DNA of 64,000 nucleotides from Chryseolinea serpens (lineage in GTDB: Bacteria; Bacteroidota; Bacteroidia; Cytophagales; Cyclobacteriaceae): the NCBI RefSeq assembly GCF_900129725.1, contig NZ_FQWQ01000003.1, positions 592,686 through 656,685 of the forward strand, given 5' to 3'. The notes below the pieces were generated by a model that saw only the letters and a program-made list of their open reading frames with translations, was not told the origin of the DNA and did not search any database. Below, piece by piece: positions 1 through 7,256 of this stretch. Within the stretch, counting starts at the first letter, position 1; the number at the start of each line of letters is the position of its first letter. A program made the position numbers and the translations under genes.

Positions 1-562
1 TGGCGCGCTTACTTTTCTCATGGATCCAGCGCGACACCAGTTCTTTGCCCGAGCCGTTGGGGCCCGTCACCAAAACCCGCGCATCCGTCTGCGCCACCTT
101 TTCGATCATTTCCTTCACGTGAACAATGGGAGCCGACTCACCGATCATTTCGAAGCGTCGCGAGATTTTCTTCTTCAGCGTTTTGGTTTCCTTCACCAGC
201 GACGATTTGTCCAGCGCGTTGCGCAGCGTGATCTCCAGCCGTCCAAGGTCAAAGGGTTTTTGTAAAAAATCGAACGCGCCTTTCTTAACGGCCTCCACCG
301 CCACATCGATCGTGCCGTGAGCGGAGATGACAATGAAGTTGGCGCCGATGCCGTTTTCCTTGGCCTTTTCCAACACTTCGAGCCCGTCCATTTTGGGCAT
401 TTTGATGTCACAGATGCAGAGGTCGAACTGGCCCTGTTCCAGTTTCTTATAGCCCTCCTGGCCGTCGCCGGCTTCTTCAACGTCGTGGTCTTTTTCTTCG
501 AGGATCTCTTTCAGGATGGCCCGTATTTTCTGGTCGTCTTCAATGATGAGGATTTTCGACAT
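1..562 (-). CDS. NtrC-type sigma-54 response regulator (partial, C-terminus off window)
   Basis: This reading frame starts with ATG at 562 on the minus strand and runs off the left edge without a stop, so only about 187 residues are visible. Residues 1-120 form a receiver domain: acidic pair E8/D9-D10, phospho-acceptor D52 in CDIKMPKMDG, and K102 in FLQKPFD. An AAA+ domain begins after a linker near residue 138, with a Walker A motif GPNGSGKE at about 167-174. The family activates sigma-54 promoters when phosphorylated by a partner histidine kinase, which is not visible here. The DNA-binding C-terminus is outside the window. The family call is firm; its target genes cannot be told. Confidence 0.9.
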   Translation of the reverse strand, partial: MSKILIIEDDQKIRAILKEILEEKDHDVEEAGDGQEGYKKLEQGQFDLCICDIKMPKMDGLEVLEKAKENGIGANFIVISAHGTIDVAVEAVKKGAFDFLQKPFDLGRLEITLRNALDKSSLVKETKTLKKKISRRFEMIGESAPIVHVKEMIEKVAQTDARVLVTGPNGSGKELVSRWIHEKSKRA

Positions 563-596
563 GGTTGCGCTAGTGTTAAAAGGTTAAAAATAGAAA

Positions 597-627
597 AACC
601 TGCCCGCTTTTTTGAAACGGGCAGGTT
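597..627 (-). terminator. Rho-independent terminator of rnpB
   Basis: Read on the minus strand, a 10-bp stem AACCTGCCCG/CGGGCAGGTT encloses an 11-nt loop and is followed by a T-rich run (TTTTTC then TATTTTT). It lies about 10 nt past the 3' end of the RNase P RNA, which fits termination of that transcript and insulation of the response regulator gene downstream. Confidence 0.8.
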
Positions 628-636
628 TTAAAAATA

Positions 637-1025
637 GCAAGCCTGTAAGCCGGGTTCTGTTTCCGCCGAAGCGGATCCCTATCATTTATCTGGTCATGGC
701 GTCGCCACCATGATCAATCAGTCTACCCGCCACGGTTACATACGGCTTGCGCCGCACGAAGGAACGGGCAATTCCAACCATGGCCTATTTGACCTTTCAA
801 CGCGTAAGGTTTACCCTGCACCGTCTGTCGCCAGCCGGCCGGTGAGCTCTTACCTCACCTTTTCACCTTTTCCTGTCCCGACAAGTCGGAACGGGTAGTT
901 TGTTTTCTGTGGCACTGTCTGTGACCCCGGTTGCCCGAAGCCCCTTCCCGTTAGGAAGTACGCTACCCTGTGTTGCCCGGACTTTCCTCCCCCCAGCAAG
1001 CTCGGAGGCGATAAGGCGGCTTGTT
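637..1025 (-). ncRNA. rnpB: RNase P RNA (class A)
   Basis: This is the catalytic RNA of ribonuclease P, which cuts the 5' leader from tRNA precursors. On the minus strand the hallmark 5' segment GAGGAAAGTCCGGGC (around 990-975) and the 3' segment ACAGAACCCGGCTTA (around 660-646) are both present, and the ends pair as helix P1, CAAGCC (1023-1018) with GGCTTG (643-638). The GGTAAACC-type segment near 805-815 also fits. The roughly 389-nt length is normal for a class A bacterial RNA. Ends are estimated from P1 and could be off by a few bases. All short reading frames in this stretch are by-products of the RNA gene. Confidence 0.95.
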
Positions 1026-1030
1026 GCCGG

Positions 1031-1038
1031 TAAAGGTA
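1031..1038 (-). promoter_or_regulatory. Probable -7 promoter box for rnpB
   Basis: On the minus strand TACCTTTA sits 6 nt before the inferred 5' end of RNase P RNA, matching 7 of 8 bases of the Bacteroidota -7 consensus TAnnTTTG. No clear -33 TTG is seen. The spacing to a known RNA 5' end is the main support. Confidence 0.45.
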
Positions 1039-1082
1039 GGGCATCCGGGGTTCATCTCATAGCAGGGTGGTCATTGCCATCA

Positions 1083-1110
1083 GCATAGTCTCCTGCCTCG
1101 GGGACTATGC
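1083..1110. repeat. Hairpin repeat, copy 1
   Basis: GCATAGTCTCC followed by a 7-nt loop and GGGACTATGC forms an almost perfect stem. A second copy lies at 1920-1947. The two copies flank the gene at 1275-1853 in the same orientation. There is no T-run after it, so it is not an obvious terminator. Confidence 0.6.
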
Positions 1111-1203
1111 CGGAGACGGAGGGGGACAGTTGGTGTTGCATTTATCGCGAAGATCAGGATGCGATTTTGCAGAAATAGAAATACAGGCAGTCATTTTGTA
1201 TTC

Positions 1204-1211
1204 TATCTTTA
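1204..1211 (+). promoter_or_regulatory. Possible -7 box for the secreted protein gene at 1275
   Basis: TATCTTTA matches 7 of 8 bases of TAnnTTTG and lies 63 nt before the chosen start codon. The same TATCTTTAC string recurs upstream of fabF (32030). No good -33 TTG at the usual spacing was found, so this is tentative. Confidence 0.3.
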
Positions 1212-1274
1212 CTTAGGTCAATCCCAACGGCCAACGGTGAGCCTGGGAATGGCATTCCTTCGTCTATGCATGCG

Positions 1275-1853
1275 ATGAAAAAGAACGTCCTGATCATTTT
1301 TGCCTGCATACACGCGTGCCTGTTATCGTGGGCCCAGGACGTTCCCGTTTTGCCGCCCCTGCCCGACACCACGACAATAACTTCACCCGCCCCGGTGGTG
1401 CAGCCTTCGCATGGGAGGCGATCCGTATTCTATGCCCGGGCAGGAGTGAGTTTTTTCATGGCCTACAACCCAACGCAAACCATCATGCTCTATGCGCCGG
1501 GAGTGACTGTCGCGCCCGGCATCAGGATGCTGCAAAATAGAGATGCCGCACTCACGCTTAGTTTCCCAATCACCCTGGGGTGGTCGCGGACAAAAGCTTT
1601 TGCTGATCTTGACCTTCCGGCCATGGTCGATCTTCATATCGGATCGGCTGCCGGCAACAATCAAAACTCACGCATAGGTCTTGTTGTCGGTGCCGGTGTG
1701 GCTTATCTGTATGCCGAAAACTTTAACGAACGAACGCTACACGTCGGTGGCCTTCGGTGTCATGCGGGCATTGCGTTTGGCAAAAAAAATAACGATTCCC
1801 GGAATCTCGTTTTGATCAGCTATGGAGAAAGTACCACGCCAAGTCGCAACTAG
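1275..1853 (+). CDS. Secreted beta-rich hypothetical protein
   Basis: I do not recognise a named family. From ATG 1275 the protein is 192 residues, beginning with a signal peptide (MKKN, hydrophobic core, cut near SWAQ) and a Pro/Thr-rich linker. The rest alternates hydrophobic and polar residues with many Gly and aromatic positions (VSFFMAYNP, ITLGWSRT, LVVGAGVAYLYAE), as in small outer-membrane beta-barrel or porin-like proteins. An ATG three codons upstream (1266) is also in frame, but the signal peptide fits 1275 better. It stands alone between two copies of a hairpin repeat. Membrane barrel function is inferred from composition only. Confidence 0.7.
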   Translation: MKKNVLIIFACIHACLLSWAQDVPVLPPLPDTTTITSPAPVVQPSHGRRSVFYARAGVSFFMAYNPTQTIMLYAPGVTVAPGIRMLQNRDAALTLSFPITLGWSRTKAFADLDLPAMVDLHIGSAAGNNQNSRIGLVVGAGVAYLYAENFNERTLHVGGLRCHAGIAFGKKNNDSRNLVLISYGESTTPSRN

Positions 1854-1880
1854 GTTATTGGTATAAGCTTTCAGTTCATC

Positions 1881-1904
1881 ATGATGAATGATGAATGATG
1901 AATG
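1881..1904. repeat. Period-7 tandem repeat (ATGATGA, about 3.4 units)
   Basis: ATGATGA is repeated three times and begins a fourth unit. The left edge overlaps a 14-bp perfect palindrome TTCATCATGATGAA at 1875-1888. Two other 7-bp-period tracts occur in this window at 33559 and 44116, with different unit sequences. Confidence 0.6.
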
Positions 1905-1919
1905 AGTAAAGGGTGGCCT

Positions 1920-1947
1920 GCATAGTCTCCCGTCTCGGGGACTTTGC
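1920..1947. repeat. Hairpin repeat, copy 2
   Basis: GCATAGTCTCC, loop, GGGGACTTTGC: the same element as at 1083-1110 with one stem mismatch. It lies between the secreted-protein gene and the sigma factor remnant, which converge here. Confidence 0.6.
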
Positions 1948-1965
1948 TGATTTGAATAGGAGAGA

Positions 1966-2624
1966 CTATTCAGGGTGACGGAGCCGGTCTAGCGCCATCA
2001 TCACCCGCGACACCATGCCATCGCAATAAACAAGATTGAACTCAAAAATATCCTCGGGCGAATACATCTTCTCGATCTCCGATCGCAGCATTTTCTTGGC
2101 CCGGTTCAGTCGCACTTTCACATTGCTCTCCGACAGGTCGAGGACTTCCATGGTTTCGGCAACGCTCAGTTCGTTTAGGGTGCGGAGGGTGAAAACGATC
2201 CGGTACTCTTCGTCGATCCGGCTCAGCGCATTTTCTAACACCCGACCAAGCTCCTTGTTGACAAGACTTTTTTCGGTGTTCGCGGGCTGTTGAAACATAG
2301 GGGTGGCAGGTGGGGTGGTGTCGGCGGTGATCTCGTTTTGGAAACTGAACTTTTGTTTTTTCTGAAAGCAGTGGTTGAGCATGATGCGGGTGAGCCAGTC
2401 TTGAACGACGACCGCTTTTCAAATTTGGCCAGGTTCATATAGGCGCTGATGTAGGTTTCCTGCATCAGGTCTTCGGTATCCTGGTGATTATACCGGTACG
2501 TACGGCCGATCTTGTAAAGGAAAGCGTTGTACCGGCGGATCAGCATCTCATAGATCGCTTCCTCTCCATGCACGATCTTCTCGATGATTTCCTGGTCGGT
2601 ATATTGCTCTGTTTGATTTTTCAC
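1966..2624 (-). pseudogene. ECF sigma-70 factor broken by a one-base frameshift
   Basis: Two overlapping reading frames together make one ECF sigma factor. The first (start 2624) holds sigma region 2: MKNQTEQYTDQEIIEKI, then EDLMQETYISAYMNLAKFEKRSSFKT. The second (to stop 1966) holds the rest: LNHCFQKKQKFSFQNEI and a region 4 helix-turn-helix, LSVAETMEVLDLSESNVKVRL. Adding one base at about 2397-2400 restores the family's usual KTWLTRIMLNHC junction and a protein of about 219 residues. No other damage is visible, so this is either a very recent mutation or a sequencing error. It sits 16 nt after the DUF2231 gene and so is probably co-transcribed with it. No anti-sigma gene is visible beside it. 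Confidence 0.8.
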
Positions 2625-2640
2625 GAAGTGAATTTACGCA

Positions 2641-3072
2641 TTAATCGACACCGATCTTCTCTTTCAAAACCAGGTTGCCGCCAAAATAATTGCCCACGAT
2701 CATAAACGTTACCAGCGCACCTTTCCCTGCTATCATCAGCAACGAATCGGGCAGCAGCTGCGGATAATTTTTGTAGGCCAGGAAGGCAATCACGCTGTAG
2801 CCAATCACCACCGTGGTGTTGATGCTTCCGTGGATCAACACTTTCACAACCAATCGCGGTTTGTCTTTTGCGACACCGAGCAGGTCGATGCCGCCCGCCA
2901 GTATCGCCATACCTCCCAGGACAACGCCGCCGGCCATGGCATAGAACGAAGCATAGACAAACGAGTTGATATCATAAGCATAGGCAATGATCGAGCAGAC
3001 CAGGTCCATGGGGAAAAGCGCCGAAGGAAAATGGACGAGCATCACATGCACCGGGTGTCCAAAAATCTTCAT
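2641..3072 (-). CDS. DUF2231 family membrane protein
   Basis: The protein starts MKIFGHPVHVMLVHFPSALF, which carries the HPxHxxLVHFP signature of DUF2231, and has about four membrane spans. I start it at ATG 3072: this leaves a 7-nt gap from the gene upstream, whereas the longer frame to 3111 overlaps it and adds an unlikely N-terminus. It is 143 residues. The conserved histidines of the family are suggestive of haem or metal binding, but function is not established. It lies in a minus-strand run: 112-residue membrane protein, DUF2231, then the frameshifted sigma factor. Confidence 0.85.
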   Translation of the reverse strand: MKIFGHPVHVMLVHFPSALFPMDLVCSIIAYAYDINSFVYASFYAMAGGVVLGGMAILAGGIDLLGVAKDKPRLVVKVLIHGSINTTVVIGYSVIAFLAYKNYPQLLPDSLLMIAGKGALVTFMIVGNYFGGNLVLKEKIGVD

Positions 3073-3079
3073 GCCGGCG

Positions 3080-3418
3080 TCAGGCAAAGGCAAACAACAA
3101 TAAAGCCACAAACCCGCTCACGGCCAGCAGCGCATGAACCAGGGCGATGGCCACCGGGTTGGATTTCTTTATCGTGTCCTGGAAGAACAAATAGAAACCT
3201 CCCAACGCGGCGATCACAAACAGGATGAGGCTGACTTTGGGAAAGTTGTCCGGATGTTGCAGCGCAAAAACAGCCAGCAGCACCAGGCCTGTGGCGGCAA
3301 CAAGACCGTGAGAATAGACCACGCCCCGGGGCGCATTTTTATGGGTGAGCCATTTCACAAGAATGGTCAGACCCAAAACCGCCGCGACGGCAAATAAAGC
3401 AATGGCAAGATAGAGCAT
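3080..3418 (-). CDS. Small four-helix membrane protein (paralogue of the next gene)
   Basis: This 112-residue protein is almost entirely four hydrophobic helices with short loops. It aligns along most of its length with the neighbour at 3505-3849: both have a VxxHG segment in helix 2, DNFPKxSL in the central loop, GxYLF in helix 3 and a VHAL/LHAL segment opening helix 4. The two shared histidines are buried near membrane segments and could bind haem, which is inference. Seven nucleotides separate it from the DUF2231 gene, so the two are likely co-transcribed. I know no named function. Confidence 0.8.
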   Translation of the reverse strand: MLYLAIALFAVAAVLGLTILVKWLTHKNAPRGVVYSHGLVAATGLVLLAVFALQHPDNFPKVSLILFVIAALGGFYLFFQDTIKKSNPVAIALVHALLAVSGFVALLLFAFA

Positions 3419-3504
3419 GTTCGTAAGTTTTGGTTACGAACCAATAGAGTGGGCGACGTTGGGAAGGGTTACAAAAAGCCTGCGTTTTTTTTTTAAGATG
3501 CCCG

Positions 3505-3849
3505 TCAATAGAAAATAAACAAGATCAAAAGCACCACGGCGGTGACGGCACAAAGGGCGTGGAGCACCACGATCAGGGCTGGGCCCGGTTTCTTTTTCCA
3601 GAGATCGTTTCGGAAGAGATACAGCCCCAGGAGGGCCGTGATGAGGAAGAAATACAGGCTTGCTTTCGGGAAATTATCGGCGTTGTTGAAAGCGTAGACG
3701 ATAAACAGCGTGAGGCCCACCGAGGCCATCACGCCATGCATAAAAACCGGCACTTTTGGTGTGGGGAGTCGCTTGGTCAAAATAGCATAGGCCACGGTAA
3801 AACCCGTGCCGGCAGAAAAGGCGATGAACAATAGGGCTACGACTAGCAT
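3505..3849 (-). CDS. Small four-helix membrane protein (tandem paralogue)
   Basis: A 114-residue integral membrane protein, similar over its length to the product of 3080-3418 (shared HG, ADNFPKASL/PDNFPKVSL, GLYLF/GFYLF, HAL). The pair look like a tandem duplication that has diverged, because the N-terminal helix differs most. An 86-nt gap separates the two genes, so this one may have its own promoter or be the first gene of the run. The function is unknown; the conserved His in helices 2 and 4 is the only candidate active feature. Confidence 0.8.
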   Translation of the reverse strand: MLVVALLFIAFSAGTGFTVAYAILTKRLPTPKVPVFMHGVMASVGLTLFIVYAFNNADNFPKASLYFFLITALLGLYLFRNDLWKKKPGPALIVVLHALCAVTAVVLLILFIFY

Positions 3850-4012
3850 AAATTTCGTCTGGTTAGGTTAAATCCAGAAGGAATATAGTGATCTATACTC
3901 TTAAATGAAATAAGATTATAGGAAAGGTCAGCCGGTGTTAGCGCTCTGGGTAAGGGCTATTCAAAAAGCCGGACCCTCAAGGTGAGAGACATCAATGGTG
4001 CTATGCTACGTG

Positions 4013-4044
4013 TTTTGAGGCACCCAATATTACTTTGTATTTTG
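4013..4044 (+). promoter_or_regulatory. Candidate promoter of the M50-TPR gene
   Basis: TTTTG at 4013-4017 is followed after 19 nt by GTATTTTG at 4037-4044, close to the Bacteroidota -33/-7 arrangement (TTG, 19-22 nt, TAnnTTTG). Transcription would begin some 20 nt before ATG 4069. The -7 box is one base short of the consensus spacing. Confidence 0.4.
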
Positions 4045-4068
4045 CCATTCAAATAACACATCTGACAA

Positions 4069-5247
4069 ATGATGGGATACTTTGCAGTCGCCATGCTTTT
4101 CTTTGCTTTGATTGCTCTGGCGACAAGACCCTTTACAGTTTTATTTCATGAGCTTGGTCATGCCATTCCGGCAATTCTGTTGACCGGAAAATCGGTTTCC
4201 ATTTACATAGGCTCTTATGGTGACCCAAACAAGAGCCTGCATTTTAGCGTTGGACTACTGGATGTTTGGTTTAAATATAATCCGTTTTCGTGGAAACTTG
4301 GCCTTTGTGTTCCATCGGCAAAACACATTTCTATAAACAAACAAATTATTTACACATTAACAGGGCCTTTGACATCCGTTGTAGTGGCATCCGTAGCTTG
4401 TTATTTCACCTTTGCTTATGATCTTCACGGTGCGATCAAACTCGTTCTTATCATCTTTCTGGGTTCATCGATCTTTGATTTATTTATAAATCTCATTCCG
4501 CGTGGCACTCCCGTAAAACTATATGATGGCAGTTTGGTCTACAACGACGGCGCTCAATTGAAGCGACTGTTCCATTATAAGAGAATACCAAAAGCGCTTG
4601 AGCGAGCAGTCGAACTTTGCAACGAGGAGAAATTTGCGGAGGCGGCTACTGGTTTTAAAGCCTTGCTAACGGACGGATTCGAGAATGAACATATCTACAA
4701 GCTGGCCGTCAGCTCCTTCCTGCAAGCGAAAAATTATAAAGAAGCGAAAGATATTTCTGACCAGTTCATCCTCTACGGTAAAATGGATTCTGACGATTTT
4801 ACGAACGTAGGCATCTCCTATTCACGTTTCGACCAGCATGACGAGGCGTTAGCGTTTTACGAAAAGTCATTAGAATTGAATCCCGACAATAAATTTGCGT
4901 TGAATAACATGGGATTTACTTTAAACATACTCTGCAGATTTGAAGAAGCTATCCCTCTATTTGATAAGGCGATTGAAGTTGATAAATTACTTGCATATTC
5001 CTATAATAACAGAGGACTTGCGAAAATCAAGATTGGAAAAAAGGAAGAGGGACTTGGAGATATAAATCATTCATTCGAGCTCGACAAGAATAATGCCTAT
5101 GCCTATCGCAACCTGGGCATTTACCATCTCGACCAGGGCGAATATTCCAAAGCACTGGAACTATTTAAAAAAGCAAAACAACTTGACGGCGAAGTCCATT
5201 CGATTGACGATCTCATCAATAAGACAATCCAGGGCGGTGTAGGCTGA
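4069..5247 (+). CDS. M50-like membrane metalloprotease fused to TPR repeats
   Basis: The 392-residue product has an N-terminal membrane half with the zinc-protease motif HELGH (H27, E28, H31) in the first helix. A TGPLTSVVV segment (98-106) and NLIPRG followed by YDG/NDG (141-161) could supply the third ligand, as in site-2 protease relatives. Residues from about 175 to 385 are tetratricopeptide repeats (for example ALAFYEKSLELNPDN and AYAYRNLGIYHLDQGEYSKAL). M50 enzymes cut membrane proteins within the bilayer; TPRs bind proteins, so they may choose the substrate. No PDZ domain is present. The gene stands alone, with a promoter-like sequence before it and a hairpin after it. The next ATG (4072) is equally possible as the start. 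Confidence 0.85.
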   Translation: MMGYFAVAMLFFALIALATRPFTVLFHELGHAIPAILLTGKSVSIYIGSYGDPNKSLHFSVGLLDVWFKYNPFSWKLGLCVPSAKHISINKQIIYTLTGPLTSVVVASVACYFTFAYDLHGAIKLVLIIFLGSSIFDLFINLIPRGTPVKLYDGSLVYNDGAQLKRLFHYKRIPKALERAVELCNEEKFAEAATGFKALLTDGFENEHIYKLAVSSFLQAKNYKEAKDISDQFILYGKMDSDDFTNVGISYSRFDQHDEALAFYEKSLELNPDNKFALNNMGFTLNILCRFEEAIPLFDKAIEVDKLLAYSYNNRGLAKIKIGKKEEGLGDINHSFELDKNNAYAYRNLGIYHLDQGEYSKALELFKKAKQLDGEVHSIDDLINKTIQGGVG

Positions 5248-5334
5248 GGATACCATTTCCAACAGCCAGCGCAATTGGAAGACAAGATGGAGGGAACACA
5301 GATCCTCCGCTGAAAAATGATTAGAATAATAAGA

Positions 5335-5365
5335 GCTGCGCGAACGCAGCCTTTGTTGTTTCTTT
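5335..5365 (+). terminator. Probable terminator after the M50-TPR gene
   Basis: A GC-rich 6-bp stem GCTGCG/CGCAGC with a CGAA loop at 5335-5350 is followed by the T-rich stretch CTTTGTTGTTTCTTT. It lies between the convergent M50-TPR and TetR genes. The stem is short, so the call is moderate. Confidence 0.5.
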
Positions 5366-5403
5366 GGAATATCCAAGCGTACATTTTGAATCGAGTGTAC
5401 GGC

Positions 5404-6024
5404 TTATGCCTTCAGCAACTCTTCAAGCTCGCGTTTTCCCTTGGCCGTGGCGAAGGGCAGAAAGATGCGAGCGATCATTTTGCTGTAGTGTTCCATTTGC
5501 TGCTCCTCGGTCTGTTGCTTAAAGGAGATAGCCGCCTCCGAGATCCAAAACCGCGCGATCAGCGCAATGGTGGAGACCAGGAAATTAACTTCAGTGGCAT
5601 CGGCAGAAATATATTTCCCTTTTTGAAGCGCTTGAATGTTGGTGGACCAAGTGTCGTTCCGGGTGGACTGGATCTTGCTATAACGTTTTGCCACGATGGG
5701 GTTTCGTTCCATTATATGGACAAAGCTGAGCATGAGGCAGCGGTAGCGGATATGGTTTCGAAACACCTGGTGCAGCATATCAAAAAAAGCTTTTAAAGTC
5801 ACGTGCTCCACGGGAACGATGGTTCGGTTGTTCTCTTCCGCCAGGTCGAGCGAAAGGCGGTTCACCAGGTCGTCTTTTGTAGGGAAATAGTAGGTGAGGT
5901 TCCCGACCCTCATCTTCAAGGCCGCGGCCAGTTCGCGCATGCCCACGTATTCAATGCCCGACGCATTGAACATCTTCAGCGCCATTTCTACGATCTTTTT
6001 TTCGGTAGGTGATTTACTTTCCAT
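5404..6024 (-). CDS. TetR/AcrR family transcriptional regulator
   Basis: The 206-residue protein has an N-terminal TetR helix-turn-helix (residues about 8-55: KKIVEMALKMFNASGIEYVGM, then ELAAALKMRVGNLTYYFPTKDDL) and an all-helical C-terminal ligand domain. The region LTYYFPTKDDLVNRL is typical for the recognition helix and its follow-on. It is divergent from the DUF1772-like gene at 6112, with an 87-nt gap that holds a repeated, partly palindromic motif (6033 and 6073). The usual arrangement is a repressor controlling itself and its divergent neighbours, here the membrane protein and cupin genes. That target is inferred. Confidence 0.9.
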   Translation of the reverse strand: MESKSPTEKKIVEMALKMFNASGIEYVGMRELAAALKMRVGNLTYYFPTKDDLVNRLSLDLAEENNRTIVPVEHVTLKAFFDMLHQVFRNHIRYRCLMLSFVHIMERNPIVAKRYSKIQSTRNDTWSTNIQALQKGKYISADATEVNFLVSTIALIARFWISEAAISFKQQTEEQQMEHYSKMIARIFLPFATAKGKRELEELLKA

Positions 6025-6032
6025 AAAAATTT

Positions 6033-6083
6033 GGTCAATGTCCTAACCTTTTGAGAAAGCCTCCGTATATTAGGTCATTGTCC
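6033..6083. promoter_or_regulatory. Candidate TetR operator pair
   Basis: GGTCAATGTCC at 6033-6043 and GGTCATTGTCC at 6073-6083 are the same 11-mer with one central change, 40 bp apart. Each is itself imperfectly palindromic (GGTCA/TGTCC; compare GGACA/TGACC). They lie in the 87-bp spacer between tetR and its divergent neighbour, where an autoregulatory operator is expected. Confidence 0.5.
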
Positions 6084-6111
6084 AAATATCATATAAAACT
6101 TATACAAAACC

Positions 6112-6591
6112 ATGATTCGTTCGATTTTATTGGCACTCTCGGCAGCAACGGCGGCCGGGATCCTCTTTGTCAATCTCTACAATTCCACGGTCGACGCCCC
6201 CAATTGGGGCGCAGACATTCCCAACTCCCTGGTGGCGGCCCGGCACTACTTTACGGTTGCCAACCCAGGCAATTTCTTTAGGGTAGTTTCCCCCCTCAAC
6301 CAGGTGCTGGCCCTGATTGCCGTGATCGCCTGCTGGAAGTCCGGCAACGCGCGTTATATTGCTCTCGGGTCGCTGGTGCTAGCCGTCCTGGCCGATGCGT
6401 TTACGTTTGGTTATTTCTATCCGCGAAATGAGATCCTCTTTGTCGCGCCGATAGAAGCCGGTGTGGATACCGTCCGGCAGGCGTGGCAAGAATGGTCGAC
6501 GATGAATTGGCTTCGAAGCGTCCTGTGTGCGGCCAACACGGTTCTGGCATTTGTGATACTGATAACAACGTCAAAAAAATCAGCGCAATGA
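6112..6591 (+). CDS. DUF1772-like (anthrone oxygenase family) membrane protein
   Basis: The 159-residue protein has four predicted membrane spans and the DUF1772-like pattern of an early NLYNS segment, an amphipathic loop, then FFRVVSPLNQVLAL and a Pro/Asn-rich YFYPRNEILF stretch. Members of this superfamily are small membrane proteins of largely unknown role, some tied to polyketide anthrone oxidation. It overlaps the cupin gene by four bases (ATGA), so the two form an operon, divergent from the TetR gene that probably represses it. Confidence 0.75.
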   Translation: MIRSILLALSAATAAGILFVNLYNSTVDAPNWGADIPNSLVAARHYFTVANPGNFFRVVSPLNQVLALIAVIACWKSGNARYIALGSLVLAVLADAFTFGYFYPRNEILFVAPIEAGVDTVRQAWQEWSTMNWLRSVLCAANTVLAFVILITTSKKSAQ

Positions 6592-7148
6592 GATATACGT
6601 ATCCCCACACCATCGAAAACGGCGCAGGAGAACAGATCACTTTCGTCCGGCTCAAAGAGAATGAAAAAGGCGGCATGCTGGAAATAGAGAACCGGGTTCA
6701 CCCGGGTGCGGGCCCTCCGATGCACGTTCACCACCTGCAGGATGAAAGCCTCACGGTGGTAGAGGGCAGGATTGGTGCGCAGGTTGCCGGACAGGAGCCA
6801 ACGTTTCACGGTCCGGGCGAAACCGTCACGTTCCTGCGCGGTGTCGCACACCGGTTTTGGAATGCAGGCGACGACGTTCTCATCTGCAAGGGATGGGCCA
6901 GCCCGGCGTACAACATGGAGTATTTCCTCACGGAGATCTACCGCTCCACAAAAGCCAATGGCGGGAAAGAACCCTCGGCGTTTGACGGCGCCTTCCTTCA
7001 AACGAAATACAAAACCGAATTTGATGTCATCGAAATACCCACGTTGGTGAAGAAGGTGATATTTCCCATCATACTGCTGCTGGGTAAGCTCGCCGGAAAA
7101 CACCGCCGGTTTGATGGCGCACCGGAAGCGGTGAGCCTTGTTCGTTGA
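6588..7148 (+). CDS. Cupin domain protein
   Basis: The start at ATG 6588 overlaps the upstream stop codon (ATGA); the reading frame extends further upstream but without a better start. The 186-residue product holds a cupin barrel: GPPMHVHHLQDESLTVVEG (metal-binding His/His/Glu of motif 1) and a later motif 2 around GVAHRFWNAG with His. A hydrophobic segment IFPIILLLGKLAG near the C-terminus may anchor it to the membrane. Cupins range from dioxygenases and isomerases to sensors, so no substrate can be named. It is likely controlled by the adjacent TetR protein. Confidence 0.85.
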   Translation: MRYTYPHTIENGAGEQITFVRLKENEKGGMLEIENRVHPGAGPPMHVHHLQDESLTVVEGRIGAQVAGQEPTFHGPGETVTFLRGVAHRFWNAGDDVLICKGWASPAYNMEYFLTEIYRSTKANGGKEPSAFDGAFLQTKYKTEFDVIEIPTLVKKVIFPIILLLGKLAGKHRRFDGAPEAVSLVR

Positions 7149-7256
7149 CTTTGAAAAGCCGCGCTGCGTTATTTATTTACCGCGTTGATACTGTCCTAAG
7201 GAAGTTCGCAACAAGGAATCCACTAGGCGGCGTTTCATCTTCTCGACTTTGGCTAT

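Noticed and set aside
710-1088. Several short frames between 710 and 1088
   Set aside because: They lie inside the RNase P RNA gene or its upstream spacer.
1881-1904. ATGATGA repeats as a CRISPR array
   Set aside because: Units are 7 bp with no spacers and no cas genes are present.
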